Notes under the pieces: generated by a model
Databases searched by the model: none
Seen by the model: only the letters and a program-made list of their open reading frames with translations
Told to the model about the DNA's origin: nothing
Assembly (NCBI GenBank): GCA_022826755.1
Contig: JAJDUG010000060.1
Span: 1 to 64,000, forward strand
Direction: 5' to 3'
Source of the DNA: Acidobacteriota bacterium
GTDB lineage: Bacteria; Acidobacteriota; Terriglobia; Versatilivoradales; Versatilivoraceae
Length of the DNA: 64,000 nt
Made by a program: the position numbers and the translations under genes
In this document: piece by piece, positions 1 through 9,228 of the stretch
Layout: each line of letters opens with the position of its first letter
Numbering within the stretch: the first letter of the stretch is position 1

Positions 1-24
1 GGAGCAAGAGCGATGGGAGGAGGC

Positions 25-54
25 CCACCCGGGAGCGCGGGCGTCCCGCCCGCA
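25..54. repeat. single terminal arm of the GCGGGCG palindromic repeat family
   Basis: The sequence starts CCACCCGGGAGC and continues into a GCGGGCG-TCC-CGCCCGC hairpin. The same arm occurs near 4536, 31791, 44976 and 54139, where it often pairs with an inverted copy. The roughly 35 bases that follow resemble those after the arms at 31791 and 44976, but no closing inverted arm is seen here. It is a one-ended or decayed copy lying upstream of the antitoxin gene. Confidence 0.8.
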
Positions 55-172
55 TGCCATCCCGTTGCGTGCCGCTCAGTTTCCCTGCGATGCGGCACCT
101 GGCTAATGTCCTACCCTCTTTCATTTGGATAGAAACTGACAGAAATCCGACACGGGGGATACACTAATTTGT

Positions 173-415
173 ATGAAAACGACGCTCAACCTAGATGACC
201 AGTTGATCCACACCGCCAAGATCCGTGCCGCTCAGCAAGGGGAGACCCTGACGCGACTGATCGAACGCGCCCTGCGCGACTACCTTCAGGCCAGCCCGCG
301 CGACTCGACGCTTCAGTATCGGGCCAAGTTGCTGACCAAACGAGGTCGTGCGGTCGCCGGGGTCAATCTCGACGACCGGGACGCCCTCTACGAGCGGATG
401 GAGGCGCCCGATTGA
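173..415 (+). CDS. VapB-type ribbon-helix-helix antitoxin, orphan
   Basis: This 80-residue protein opens with MKTTLNLDDQLIHTAKIRAA, the short beta strand plus helix of type II antitoxins of the VapB class. The second helix (about residues 24-41, TLTRLIERALRDYL) completes the DNA-binding fold. Such proteins normally repress their own operon and neutralise a PIN-domain RNase (VapC) encoded immediately downstream. Here the stop codon overlaps a TTG that starts the first few codons of a VapC-like frame, but the toxin is lost. It may remain as a DNA-binding remnant or act against a toxin elsewhere. Family assignment is fairly secure; a working partner is not visible. Confidence 0.75.
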   Translation: MKTTLNLDDQLIHTAKIRAAQQGETLTRLIERALRDYLQASPRDSTLQYRAKLLTKRGRAVAGVNLDDRDALYERMEAPD

Positions 416-519
416 TTGCGGTCGACACTTTTCCGCGACTCGCTCACCTTCCCAGCCTTGCCCGCGCTTGGCCCACCCCGACCGTCACCAGGCAGCCTAT
501 CAAGGTGTGCCAGGTGTAG
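412..519 (+). pseudogene. vapC toxin remnant, only the first codons left
   Basis: A TTG overlapping the antitoxin stop (TTGA) starts a frame reading L-I-A-V-D-T, which matches the N-terminal strand and first catalytic Asp of PIN-domain VapC toxins (usually continuing N-x-L/V). From about base 430 the frame turns into unrelated residues and ends at 519. That later stretch is antisense to the C-terminus of the symporter gene at 444. The toxin seems to have been cut off by a rearrangement whose breakpoint lies near 430. The match is short, so this reading leans on its position directly after an antitoxin. Confidence 0.5.
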
Positions 520-1904
520 TCGACTCGGGTCATCATCAGGATGAGGGCCATGGCCAGAATTCCGGCCAGGAAACCGGCAAGGGCGTCGCCGGGCTTGGGC
601 CGCCGTGACAGAAGCCCCAGGAAGAAGATTCCCAGCAGGCTGCCGTAAGTCACCGAGGCGATGCGCAACCCCAGTTCCACCACCGGGTTGCGGGTGTCGG
701 TGAAGAGCATGGCCCCCCCGATGAGGGCCAGTCCCCAAAACAGGGTGAAGGTTCTGGACCAGAACATCTCCTGCCGGGGGCTGAAGCCGCGGGCTCGTTT
801 GGAAAGACGAAACAGGTCCAGGTAGCTGGAGGAAGCCAGGGAGCTGATGGCCGAGGAGAGGGTCCCCATGGCGGAGGCCAGCACGCCGGCGATGACCAGC
901 CCGGCCAGCCCTCCGGGGAGCTGCTCGACGATGAACTTGGGGAACACCTGGTCGGAACTCTTCAATCCGAGTTGGGTGAGGTCGGCGCCGCCGTAAAAGG
1001 CGAACAGGCACAGGCCCAGCACCAGGAAGAACCCGAACTGAAGCACGATGACGGCAGCGTCCAGCAGCAGTGCCCTTTGACTCTCCCGGGCGGTTCGGCA
1101 GGCCAGCAGGCGTTGAACCAGGAGTTGATCGGTGCCGTGGGAAGCCATGGTCAGAAAGATCCCTCCCAGCAGGCTTCCGGTCAGGGTGTAGGGAGAGCTC
1201 AGCCACTCCGTCAGACCCGATCCCCCATAGGGGTTCAGCAGCGAGAGCTTGTCCGCCCCGGAGGCAGAGCTGAAGCGGACCACGTCCGACCACCCGTGGG
1301 GCAGGTGGTTCAGGATGAGGACCATGGCCACGCCGGCTCCGGCCAGGTAAATGAAGGTCTGCAACACATCCATGGCCACCACCGCCTTGAGTCCTCCCAA
1401 ATAGGTGTAGATGAGGGTGAAGACTCCGATCAGGAGGATGCTTGCCGGGTAGCTCAGGCCGGTGATGAGATGGAGGGGGATGGCCGAGGCGAACAGGCGG
1501 ACCCCGGAGGCCAGCACGCGGGTGAGGATGAAGACGGAGGAGGTCAGCCGGCGCAGGGGCAGGCCGAACCGCTTGCCGATGAAGTCGTAGGCGGTTTCCA
1601 GCTCTCCTCGGTAGTAGGCCGGGATGAACAGGAGGGCCACCAGGCAGCGTCCGGCAAAGTAACCCAGGGCCAGTTGCAGGAAGTGCAGGTTTCCCTGGTA
1701 AGCCAGTCCGGGAACGCTGATGAAGGTCAGGGTGCTGGTCTCGCTGGCCACTACCGAGAGCCCCACCGCCCACCAGGGCAGGGCCCGGCCGCCCAGGAAA
1801 TAGTCTCGGGAAGACTGCTGGCGGCCGCCGATGCGGGTGCCGACCCAGGCCACGCCCACCAGGTAGACGGCGATGATGGCGTAGTCGATAGGGTCCAGGC
1901 CCAT
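444..1904 (-). CDS. sodium:solute symporter (SSS family) permease
   Basis: The product is 486 residues, a usual size for the SSS/SSF family. It starts MGLDPIDYAIIAVYLVGVAW, the typical first membrane helix, followed by GTRIGGRQQSSRDYFLGGRALPW, and has about 13 hydrophobic segments. The MGTLSSAISSLASSSYLDLF region corresponds to the conserved loop near transmembrane segment 8 that helps bind sodium. The transported solute (sugar, amino acid, organic acid or other) cannot be told from sequence. The start is the ATG at 1904, 11 bases after the stop of the upstream hemL frame, so the gene is probably cotranscribed with hemB and hemL. A much longer open frame upstream is only antisense shadow of hemL. 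Confidence 0.85.
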   Translation of the reverse strand: MGLDPIDYAIIAVYLVGVAWVGTRIGGRQQSSRDYFLGGRALPWWAVGLSVVASETSTLTFISVPGLAYQGNLHFLQLALGYFAGRCLVALLFIPAYYRGELETAYDFIGKRFGLPLRRLTSSVFILTRVLASGVRLFASAIPLHLITGLSYPASILLIGVFTLIYTYLGGLKAVVAMDVLQTFIYLAGAGVAMVLILNHLPHGWSDVVRFSSASGADKLSLLNPYGGSGLTEWLSSPYTLTGSLLGGIFLTMASHGTDQLLVQRLLACRTARESQRALLLDAAVIVLQFGFFLVLGLCLFAFYGGADLTQLGLKSSDQVFPKFIVEQLPGGLAGLVIAGVLASAMGTLSSAISSLASSSYLDLFRLSKRARGFSPRQEMFWSRTFTLFWGLALIGGAMLFTDTRNPVVELGLRIASVTYGSLLGIFFLGLLSRRPKPGDALAGFLAGILAMALILMMTRVDYTWHTLIGCLVTVGVGQARARLGR

Positions 1905-1915
1905 GGTCGGAGGCC

Positions 1916-3247
1916 TCAGCGGGACCAGTCGGCAAAGACCTCGGCGGCGGCAGTCACTGTCTCTTCGATGTCGGCGGAAGTGTGGGCCGTGGAGAGAAAG
2001 GCGGCTTCGAACTGGCTGGGAGGCAGATAGACTCCCCGTTGCAGCATATCCCAGAAGAACCGCGAGAAGCGTTCCGGATCGGACCGTTTGGCGGAAGGAA
2101 AGTCGGTGACCGGGGCGCCGGCGCCCTGGTCGGGCCGAGCCGGTTCGCTGCCTGGATTCCGCGGCGTAAAGAAGACCGTAAACATGCTGCCGACCTGGTT
2201 GACACGGACGGAGACACCTGCCCGGTTGGCTGCCCGGGTCAGTCCGTCCCGGAGTTGGCCGGCCAGGTGATCCAGTCCCTGGTAGGTCCCGGGTCGTTTG
2301 AGAATCTTCAGGGTGGTCAATCCCGCGGTCACCGCCAGGGGATTCCCCGAGAGGGTGCCGGCCTGGTAGACAGGCCCGGTCGGAGCGAGGCGGCTCATGA
2401 TCTCGTCTCGACCCCCGTAGGCTCCTACCGGAAGGCCTCCTCCGATGACCTTGCCCAGGATGGTCAGATCCGGCTGGACTCCGAAGCGTTCCTGGGCGCC
2501 CCCGTAGGCGACGCGGAAGCCGGTCATCACCTCGTCGAAAATCAGAAGAGCACCGTGCTGCCGGGTGATGGCGCGCAGTCCTTCCAGGAAGCCGGGCTGC
2601 GGGGGGACGCAACCCATATTCCCCACCACCGGTTCCAGGATCACAGCGGCGATCTTGTCCTTGTGCCGGGAAAGGGCTTCCTCGACGGCGGGCAGTCGGT
2701 TGAAGGGGCAGGTCAGCGTCAGCCGAGCCAGCTCGGAGGGAACGCCGGGGCTGTCGGGCAGCCCCAGGGTGGCTACCCCGGACCCCGCCTTCACCAGCAG
2801 GCTGTCGCCGTGGCCGTGGTAGCACCCCTCGAACTTCAGGATCATGGGACGGGCGGTATAGGCGCGGGCCAGCCGCAGGACGGCCATGCCGGCTTCCGTG
2901 CCGGAACTGGTCAGCCGTACCTTCTCTACCGACGGAAAGGCCCGGTGAATCAGTTCGGCCAGTTCCACTTCCCTTTCGGTGGAGGCGCCAAAGCTGGTGC
3001 CGGTTTCCAGGACGCCTCGCAGGGCCGCCATCACCTCCGGGTGGCAGTGGCCCAGAATGAGCGGACCCCAGGAGCCCACGTAGTCCAGGTAGCCGTTGCC
3101 GTCCACGTCATGGATGCGCGGGCCCTTGCCGCGATCGATGAACAGGGGATTGCCTCCCACGGCCTGGAAGGCCCTGGCCGGCGAGTTGACTCCTCCCGGA
3201 ATGAACTTGCGGGCTCTCTCGTAGAGTTGTTGGGACTTCCGATACAA
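1916..3247 (-). CDS. hemL: glutamate-1-semialdehyde 2,1-aminomutase
   Basis: HemL is a PLP-dependent class III aminotransferase-fold enzyme that converts glutamate-1-semialdehyde to 5-aminolevulinate in the C5 route to tetrapyrroles. The 443-residue product shows [10 protein letters not shown] at the N-terminus, the [20 protein letters not shown] cofactor-binding stretch, [13 protein letters not shown], the [11 protein letters not shown] Asp motif, and the PLP lysine in [17 protein letters not shown] segment of about 30 residues near 365-395 is variable. The start is taken as TTG at 3247 because a GGGAGG Shine-Dalgarno sequence precedes it by five bases; longer forms would overlap the spacer after hemB. 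It lies between hemB and the symporter, all leftward. Confidence 0.93.
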   Translation of the reverse strand: MYRKSQQLYERARKFIPGGVNSPARAFQAVGGNPLFIDRGKGPRIHDVDGNGYLDYVGSWGPLILGHCHPEVMAALRGVLETGTSFGASTEREVELAELIHRAFPSVEKVRLTSSGTEAGMAVLRLARAYTARPMILKFEGCYHGHGDSLLVKAGSGVATLGLPDSPGVPSELARLTLTCPFNRLPAVEEALSRHKDKIAAVILEPVVGNMGCVPPQPGFLEGLRAITRQHGALLIFDEVMTGFRVAYGGAQERFGVQPDLTILGKVIGGGLPVGAYGGRDEIMSRLAPTGPVYQAGTLSGNPLAVTAGLTTLKILKRPGTYQGLDHLAGQLRDGLTRAANRAGVSVRVNQVGSMFTVFFTPRNPGSEPARPDQGAGAPVTDFPSAKRSDPERFSRFFWDMLQRGVYLPPSQFEAAFLSTAHTSADIEETVTAAAEVFADWSR

Positions 3248-3311
3248 GTTTCCTCCCTGGAATGGTCCGAGCCGGACCGGCAGCCGAAAGCAGTTGAACC
3301 GGCCCACCCGC

Positions 3312-4304
3312 CTAGGATCCGGAGGCGGCCTCCCGCTCGAGGAGCTTCACGGCCGCCTTGGCGAAGTAGGTAATGATCCAGTCGGCTCCGGCCCGCCGGA
3401 TGCAGGTGAGCGACTCCAGTATGGTCTGAGCTTCGTCCAGCCAGCCGTTTCCGTGGGCGGCCACCAGGGCGGAATACTCGCCGCTGACCTGGTAGGCCGC
3501 CACCGGAAGATCAAATTCGGTCCGGACCCGATGGATCACGTCCAGGTAAGGCATGGCCGGTTTGACCATCACGATGTCGGCCCCCTCCTCGATGTCCAGA
3601 GCCACCTCGCGCAGGGCCTCCCGCTGATTGGCGGGATCCATCTGATAGGAACGCCGGTCGCCGAACTGAGGGGCCGAGCCGGCCGCCTCCCGGAAGGGAC
3701 CGTAGAACGCGGAGGCGTACTTGGCGGCGTAGGACAGGATCGGGGTCTTTTCGAATCCGTGATCGTCCAGCTTGTCTCGAATGGCCTCCACTCGGCCGTC
3801 CATCATGTCCGAGGGCGCGATCAGGTCGGCGCCGGCCCGGGCGTAGACCAGCGCGGTCCGGGCCAGGAGCTCCAGGGTGGCGTCGTTGTCGACGTCCCCG
3901 TCGCGCAAGCTGCCGCAGTGGCCGTGCGAGGTGTACTCGCAGAGACAGACGTCGGTGATGACCAGGAGGCCGGGCTCGGCCGCCTTGAGGGCCCGCACCG
4001 CCGAGGCGATGATGCCCTCCTCCTCGTAGGCGCCGCTGCCCTCTTCGTCCTTCGACGGCGGAATCCCGAAAAGCAGAACGGCCGGGATTCCCAACGACCG
4101 CACCCCGTGGCATTCCTCCACCAGTCGATCGACGGAAAAGTGGTAGTTCCCGGGCATGGAGGGGATTTCCCGCTTCACGCCCTCGCCCGGACATACAAAG
4201 AGGGGATAGATGAAGTTGAGCGGGGAGAGCCGGGTCTCACGCACCATGGCCCGCAGCAGGCGGCTGCTCCGCAGGCGGCGCGGTCGGTAGAATGGCTTGG
4301 GCAC
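3312..4304 (-). CDS. hemB: delta-aminolevulinic acid dehydratase (porphobilinogen synthase)
   Basis: HemB condenses two 5-aminolevulinate molecules into porphobilinogen, the step after HemL. The 330-residue protein has the full family pattern: [17 protein letters not shown] near the N-terminus, the cysteine-rich [14 protein letters not shown] site of zinc-type enzymes, [10 protein letters not shown], the first Schiff-base lysine in [15 protein letters not shown], and the second in [10 protein letters not shown]. The three metal cysteines are present, so this is the zinc-dependent class. The start is probably GTG at 4304, preceded by a G-rich ribosome site; no in-frame ATG lies nearby except one 19 codons inside. 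The gene heads the leftward hemB-hemL-symporter operon, 64 bases from hemL. Confidence 0.94.
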   Translation of the reverse strand: MPKPFYRPRRLRSSRLLRAMVRETRLSPLNFIYPLFVCPGEGVKREIPSMPGNYHFSVDRLVEECHGVRSLGIPAVLLFGIPPSKDEEGSGAYEEEGIIASAVRALKAAEPGLLVITDVCLCEYTSHGHCGSLRDGDVDNDATLELLARTALVYARAGADLIAPSDMMDGRVEAIRDKLDDHGFEKTPILSYAAKYASAFYGPFREAAGSAPQFGDRRSYQMDPANQREALREVALDIEEGADIVMVKPAMPYLDVIHRVRTEFDLPVAAYQVSGEYSALVAAHGNGWLDEAQTILESLTCIRRAGADWIITYFAKAAVKLLEREAASGS

Positions 4305-4430
4305 GAACCCCCCCGGGACCCGGAACGGCCCGATTGTAGCACAGGCGCCCGGCGCTCCATGGCGGGACGCGGGAGTATGGCCGCCGGGCGGCGCCCCCCC
4401 ACCGCATCGGCCTTCGCCATTCGGTCGACG

Positions 4431-4451
4431 ACTCCCCCTCAAGGGGGGAGT
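4431..4451. repeat. short perfect hairpin, ACTCCCCC/GGGGGAGT
   Basis: An 8-base stem (4431-4438 with 4444-4451) closes a short loop. No T-run follows on either strand, so it is not a typical intrinsic terminator. It lies about 125 bases upstream of hemB in the leader direction. It may be a small dispersed palindrome. Confidence 0.55.
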
Positions 4452-4535
4452 GATACTGAGACTTGCATTTGGCCCCTTGCCCCATTCCAGGGCGTGATGT
4501 AGATCATGTTCCCGGTTTGTTGGGTGGATGATGGC

Positions 4536-4935
4536 CCACCCGGGAACGCGGGCGTCCCGCCCGCACATTGGCCCGGCGCAGCCTTGGCCGACTCCGCCAC
4601 TGGGATGGAACGGCAACGGGGCCTTGCCCTTCATTCGGCCTTGCCAATGCCTTTCACGCCGGCAGGGTGGCTGCCTGCCGGCAACGTTGCGCCGACGCTC
4701 CATCTCCTCCAGCCAGGAATAAGGATGCGGGCGTCCCGCCCGCACATTTACCCGGCACAGCCTTGGCGGACTGCGCCGCAGGGATGGAACGGTAACGGGG
4801 CCTTGCCGTTCATTCGGACTGGCCAATGCCGTACACGCCGGCAGGATGGCTGCCTGCCGGCAACGTTGCGCTGACGCTCCACAGCCTCCAGCCAGGAATA
4901 AGGATGCGGGCGGGACGCCCGCGTTCCCGGGTGGG
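4536..4935. repeat. two-unit repeat element with inverted GCGGGCG termini
   Basis: The element begins with CCACCCGGGAAC followed by the GCGGGCG-TCC-CGCCCGC hairpin and ends with the inverse of that arm. The hairpin core starts at 4548, 4727 and 4906, giving an exact period of 179 bases, so the interior is present twice in tandem. The first two hairpins are in the same orientation and the last is inverted. A single-unit copy in opposite orientation lies at 54139-54361. No transposase is nearby, so this looks like a non-autonomous, MITE-like or REP-like element. Confidence 0.85.
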
Positions 4936-5066
4936 GCTTGAAGGATGCTTGCCGGAGCGCGGCGGGCCAATGGCCTTACCGTCTATAATTATCTCGCCGC
5001 AGGATCGGCGGCACTGCCCGGGAATCAGGATTTCGGCCAACGCGGCCACCGCAGGAGGAAAAACTC

Positions 5067-7169
5067 ATGACCGGTCGTCACAAGGGGGACAGGAGCAGTC
5101 CGGCGGGGTCATCCCGCCGTGTCGGGATCAGCCGCAGGGGTTTCCTGCAGGCCGGCGCCCTGGCGGGCTTGGGGCGGATCGGCCGACTGCAGGCCAGGCC
5201 TCAGGTCGAGTCCGGGTCGGAGTTGGCGGGACGCCGAATTTCGGTCAGGGTCCGGCGCGACCTGGGCCTGATGATCGCGAATCGCGACGGGCAGCCGGTC
5301 TGGACGACCTCCACCCGCAACAAACCGGAAGCGGTATGGGTTTCTTCCGGTTCCGGTGAAGAGAAACGGGCGGCATTCGAAGCAGCCGGCCGCCGGCAGC
5401 AACAGACCTTCAGCGACGGAGCCCACCGGGGCTTTCTGATTCGGCTGAGCCGGTTCCCCGGGTCGGACCTGGTCCTGGACCTGGTATTGGCGCTCGATCC
5501 CGATAGCGACGAGCTGCTCATCGAGGTCCGCCAGGAGGGCGGCCGGGACAGCCTGAAGCAGGTCGACCACCTCTATTGCCTGGACAAGCCGACCGTGGCC
5601 GGGGGGTACCTGGTGGTCCCGCACGGGTCGGGCTATCTCATTCCCTCCGACAGCCCCAGGAAGCTGGGCCCGCTGGACGACTACTTCGTCCAGCCGGGAG
5701 CGGTGGGTGGAAACACCCGCCGGAGCCGGAACATCATCGGCTACCGCTATACGCTGCCGGTCTTCGGCATGGTCAACCAAGACCGGGATTGCCTCTATCA
5801 GATCGTGGAGACCTGGTGGGATTGCAGCGTTGCGGTCGAGCATCTGCCGGGAGAGCGATCCACTCTGGACTTCAACTGGCTGCCCTCTCTGGGGCGGCTC
5901 TCCTACCCGCGCCGGTCTCTGATGCGGTTCGCCCGGGGAATGGACCACGTCGGCATCGCCAAGGGGTACCGCGCTTACGCCAAGGCCCGGGGGCTGCTGC
6001 GCACCCTGGAAGAAAAGGCGGAAGAGGTCCCGGCGCTGCGCCGCTATATCGACGGGATCGAATATCGGATTCTGTGGCAGGCCGAGGCCGACCGGAAATC
6101 CCTGCGCGACCTCAGGGAATTCCGGCGCCGGGATCTGCCGGTCAACTTCTTCTTTCCCAAGTGGGGCACCGAGGAATACGACTCCGGCCGGGGAGAGATC
6201 TGGAACGCCACCGCCTCCTGGCAGGCCTTCATGCTGGAGAGGAATCCGATTCCCGGGGGATGGGAGCGCCTGGTACGCCTCTCCAGGGCCGCCAGAGTCG
6301 AGGGCGCCCTGGTGAAGGTGATGATCAATCCCACCCAATATGCTCCCGGAGCACCCTCCTACGATCCCGCCAAGCGCGCCCTGGACGAGGCGGGAAACCC
6401 TCGCCGCTGGCCTCAGATCAGCCCCTACTTCGCGCCCGAGCTGACTCGGCAGGCATTGGAGAGCCTCCTGTCCAAGGGCTTTCAACTGGATGCGCTCTAT
6501 TTCGACGGCTATGCCGCCCATGCCGGGGTGCCCGAGGACCACTCCACCAGCCATCCGCTGCCCCGCCGGTTGGCCATCCGCAGAATGCTGGAGAGTTTTC
6601 GGGAAGCTCGCCGCCGCGGAATCATCGCGGGAGCGGAGTTGCCCAGGTTCTGGGCCATGGCCGAGTGCGACTTCTTCTTTTTCCGGTCCGGCTGGTCGTC
6701 GGAGATCCTGGGGGTGGGAGAACCCATTCCCCTGTTTCAACTGGTCTTCCACGAATGCTACGCAGGCTGCTTTTCCGGCGGCGGCTACGGCCGCTACGAT
6801 TGGCCCCGGGACCGCCGGCCTCGGCTGTATGAGCTGTTGTTCGGGGCGGCTCCGGCCTACAACTGGATGCTGCCCTACAGCGACCTCCATCCGGGGACGG
6901 GGTTCACAGAGGTCCCGGTCGCCGATTGGGACAACGCCAGGATGGAGGCCCGGCTGGAATGGCTGAAGCGTTGGCGCGCCTTCTATCGGGCCGTGGCCTG
7001 GTCGGAGATGGTGTCCCACCGGTTCCTCAACGCCGGGAGGACTCTGCAGCAGGTGGCCTACGCCAAAGGCGTCAAGGCGGAATTCGACCTGGCGAAGGGG
7101 TTGTGCCGGGTCCAAGGGGTGTCCGGGTTCAGCGGCGAATGGGAAAAGCCCCACCGGGGACAGCTCTGA
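5067..7169 (+). CDS. Tat-exported glycosidase-like TIM-barrel protein
   Basis: The 700-residue protein carries a twin-arginine signal (SRRGFLQAGALAG at about residues 24-36) behind a basic N-terminus, so it is predicted to be exported folded. Residues about 50-300 are rich in beta strands and could form a sugar-binding sandwich. Residues about 310-600 look like a (beta/alpha) barrel, with KWGTEEYD, LDALYFDGYAAH, AGAELPRFWAMAECD and Tyr/Trp-rich loops such as GGYGRYDW. This recalls the GH101-like/DUF5696-like proteins, but I cannot assign a family or substrate firmly. An AGGAGGAAAAA ribosome site supports the ATG at 5067. It is transcribed alone, divergent from hemB. Confidence 0.7.
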   Translation: MTGRHKGDRSSPAGSSRRVGISRRGFLQAGALAGLGRIGRLQARPQVESGSELAGRRISVRVRRDLGLMIANRDGQPVWTTSTRNKPEAVWVSSGSGEEKRAAFEAAGRRQQQTFSDGAHRGFLIRLSRFPGSDLVLDLVLALDPDSDELLIEVRQEGGRDSLKQVDHLYCLDKPTVAGGYLVVPHGSGYLIPSDSPRKLGPLDDYFVQPGAVGGNTRRSRNIIGYRYTLPVFGMVNQDRDCLYQIVETWWDCSVAVEHLPGERSTLDFNWLPSLGRLSYPRRSLMRFARGMDHVGIAKGYRAYAKARGLLRTLEEKAEEVPALRRYIDGIEYRILWQAEADRKSLRDLREFRRRDLPVNFFFPKWGTEEYDSGRGEIWNATASWQAFMLERNPIPGGWERLVRLSRAARVEGALVKVMINPTQYAPGAPSYDPAKRALDEAGNPRRWPQISPYFAPELTRQALESLLSKGFQLDALYFDGYAAHAGVPEDHSTSHPLPRRLAIRRMLESFREARRRGIIAGAELPRFWAMAECDFFFFRSGWSSEILGVGEPIPLFQLVFHECYAGCFSGGGYGRYDWPRDRRPRLYELLFGAAPAYNWMLPYSDLHPGTGFTEVPVADWDNARMEARLEWLKRWRAFYRAVAWSEMVSHRFLNAGRTLQQVAYAKGVKAEFDLAKGLCRVQGVSGFSGEWEKPHRGQL

Positions 7170-7410
7170 TGGGGGCAAATGGCCTCCGGAGCCCATGGTT
7201 TCAGTGTAAGATAACCGGGAGCCGGCTTCCTTGAGAGCCGCGAAGCGGCGCCGGCAGATGCCGGCAAGCAAGAGTCGAACGCGGACGAACGCGATGACGT
7301 TTCTCAGCGGCAAGAACGCCGCTTGAATCGGCTTCCTTCACAGTCGCGAATGCGGCGACAACACTTAGCCGTGGGCGTCACCCCATGGAAAACAGGCCGC
7401 GAAAAGAGTA

Positions 7411-9117
7411 ATGAAACACAAACCGAGTCTCGCCATCCTGGTCCCGCTGTTCTTGCTTTTTTCGGCAACCCTTCCACCCCAGGGCGCCGGCGGGACTGCA
7501 GCCAACGAGAAGCCCATCGCCATGACCTTCGTGGACGTGGCCAAGCAGGCCGGCATCGATTTTCAGCACTTCAGCGGCAGCGCCGAGAAGACCTACATTC
7601 TGGAAGGAATGAGCGGGGGGGTTGCCTGGATCGACTACGACCGGGACGGCTGGCAGGATCTCTACCTGGTGAACGGCGGTCACTGGGAGGAGTTGCTAAG
7701 CGGGAAGCGGAGCGTCTCCAACGCTCTCTACCGCAATAACGGTGACGGCACCTTCACCGAAGTCACCCGAAAGGCCGGCGTCGGCGGCAACCGGTGGGGC
7801 ATGGGAGTGGCTGCGGCCGACTACGACAACGACGGCTGGCCGGATCTGTTCGTGTGCAACTACGGACCCAACACCCTCTACCGCAACAACGGCGACGGCA
7901 CCTTCACCGACGTTACCGACCGGGCCGGAGTCGGAGACGGGCGCTGGGCGGTCAGCGCCGCTTTCGGGGACTATGATGCCGATGGACACCTGGATCTCTA
8001 CGTGACCAACACCGTCACCTTCGACCATGAGAATCCGCCCCCCATGAACTGCCATTACCGTGGCATCACCGTGCAGTGCGGCCCCCTGGGCCTGCCCTGC
8101 GACGGCGACATCCTCTACCGCAACAACGGTCAGGGTGTATTCGAGGATGTGACCCGAAAGGCCGGAGTGGGGGGAGTGAAGCCCTCCTACGGGCTCGGTG
8201 TGGTGTGGACCGACTACGACAACGACAGGGACCTGGACCTCTACGTGGCCAACGATCAGATGGCCAACTTCATGTTCGAGAACCAGGGGGACGGATCCTT
8301 CACCGAGGTCGGACTGCTTTCCGGAGCCGGTTATTCCGACGACGGCATCGCCCAGGGCAGCATGGGAGTCGATTTCGGAGACTACGACCACGACGGGCTC
8401 TTGGACATCTTCATCACTCATTTTGCCGACGACTACAACACCCTCTACCGCAACCTGGGCGCCGGGAACTTTCGGGATGTCAGCCACCTGGCCGAGGTAG
8501 CCTTCCCCAGTTGGTCCTACCTGGCCTGGGGAACCGGCTTCGTGGATTTCGACAACGACGGTTGGGAGGACCTCTTCATCGCCAACGGGCACCTGTTCCC
8601 CCAGGTGGACCGCTACGAGATGGGCCAGAGCTTCTACCAGCGCAGCCAGCTCTTTCGCAACCTGGGCAACGGCAGGTTCCACGAGGTCACGGCCGGGCTC
8701 GACCGGGTGAAGCTCTGGTCCAGCCGTGGAGCGGCCTTTGCCGACTATGACAACGACGGGGATATCGACGTGGCCGTCAGCAACCTGGATGGGAATCCCT
8801 GGCTGCTGCGCAACGATGGCGGCAGCCGGCAACGCTGGCTGAGCCTGCGCCTGGAGGGGGCCCCCAGCAATCGCAGCGCCGTGGGGGCGCGGGTGACGGC
8901 CCTGACCGAGACCGGGGTCCAGATCCGGGAGGTTCGGGGAGGGTCCAGCTACCAGTCGACTCATGATATGAGGGTGCACTTCGGTCTGGGCAAAGCCAAG
9001 AAGGTCAGGTCGTTGGAGGTGCGCTGGCCGAACGGCGGCGCGCAACGATTTACCGATGTCTCCGGCAACCGGAGATACCGGCTCAAGGAAGGAGGCCGTC
9101 TTGAGCGGGACAAGTAG
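7411..9117 (+). CDS. CRTAC1-family FG-GAP/ASPIC-UnbV protein, subtype a, copy 1
   Basis: This 568-residue exported protein has a signal peptide of about 26 residues, then a run of FG-GAP/VCBS blades. Each blade has an integrin-like calcium loop such as DYDNDGWPDLFVCN or DYDADGHLDLYVTN paired with LYRNNGDGTFTDVT. The C-terminal 110 or so residues (SNRSAVGARVTALT to HFGLGKAKKVRSLEVRWPNG) are the ASPIC/UnbV domain. The expected fold is a calcium-bound beta-propeller outside the cytoplasmic membrane; the function is unknown. The closest relative in the window is the gene at 43277, sharing FQHFSGS.EK.YILE.MSGG. A subtype-a TPR gene follows at 9229. Confidence 0.88.
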   Translation: MKHKPSLAILVPLFLLFSATLPPQGAGGTAANEKPIAMTFVDVAKQAGIDFQHFSGSAEKTYILEGMSGGVAWIDYDRDGWQDLYLVNGGHWEELLSGKRSVSNALYRNNGDGTFTEVTRKAGVGGNRWGMGVAAADYDNDGWPDLFVCNYGPNTLYRNNGDGTFTDVTDRAGVGDGRWAVSAAFGDYDADGHLDLYVTNTVTFDHENPPPMNCHYRGITVQCGPLGLPCDGDILYRNNGQGVFEDVTRKAGVGGVKPSYGLGVVWTDYDNDRDLDLYVANDQMANFMFENQGDGSFTEVGLLSGAGYSDDGIAQGSMGVDFGDYDHDGLLDIFITHFADDYNTLYRNLGAGNFRDVSHLAEVAFPSWSYLAWGTGFVDFDNDGWEDLFIANGHLFPQVDRYEMGQSFYQRSQLFRNLGNGRFHEVTAGLDRVKLWSSRGAAFADYDNDGDIDVAVSNLDGNPWLLRNDGGSRQRWLSLRLEGAPSNRSAVGARVTALTETGVQIREVRGGSSYQSTHDMRVHFGLGKAKKVRSLEVRWPNGGAQRFTDVSGNRRYRLKEGGRLERDK

Positions 9118-9149
9118 CGAGGTTGTGCCTCAGGCCGAATGGCCAATGG

Positions 9150-9192
9150 ATGGTTGATCGATGATTTATGATTGTTGATTGATGAGGGTTGA
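9150..9192. repeat. AT-rich simple repeat of TTGATTGATGA type
   Basis: Imperfect reiterations of TTGAT, GATGA and TTGATT fill this stretch between the CRTAC1 stop and the TPR gene. The composition contrasts sharply with the GC-rich flanks. It overlaps the region where a start and ribosome site for the following gene would be expected. Confidence 0.6.
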
Positions 9193-9228
9193 CCACTGAT
9201 TGTGTTTCGAATTCACTATCCACAAACC

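Larger units (their letters stand above)
4305..5066. other. 762-base intergenic region, repeat-filled
   Basis: This region separates leftward hemB from rightward gene 5067, so it should hold promoters for both. It contains a C-rich/G-rich hairpin at 4431-4451 and a two-unit repeat element at 4536-4935. A TATAAT hexamer occurs at 4984-4989, but no convincing -35 element lies at the right distance. Open frames here read through the palindromic repeat in several frames and give proline/arginine-rich peptides that repeat at every other copy, so I do not call them genes. Confidence 0.7.

Noticed and set aside
4536-4935. Possible CRISPR array (three spaced palindromes)
   Set aside because: Spacing of 179 bases between palindromes is far too long, the intervening sequence is itself repeated rather than unique, and no cas gene is present.
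4506-5049. Several 80-180 codon frames in the hemB upstream region
   Set aside because: They translate the palindromic repeat and its 179-base unit; the same peptide pieces ([14 protein letters not shown]) come from other copies at 44976 and 54139.
5109-7313. Open frame of 734 codons on the minus strand, antisense to gene 5067
   Set aside because: The plus-strand protein has a Tat signal and a plausible fold. The antisense product is low in Lys and rich in Gly/Pro/Gln, as expected for a shadow.
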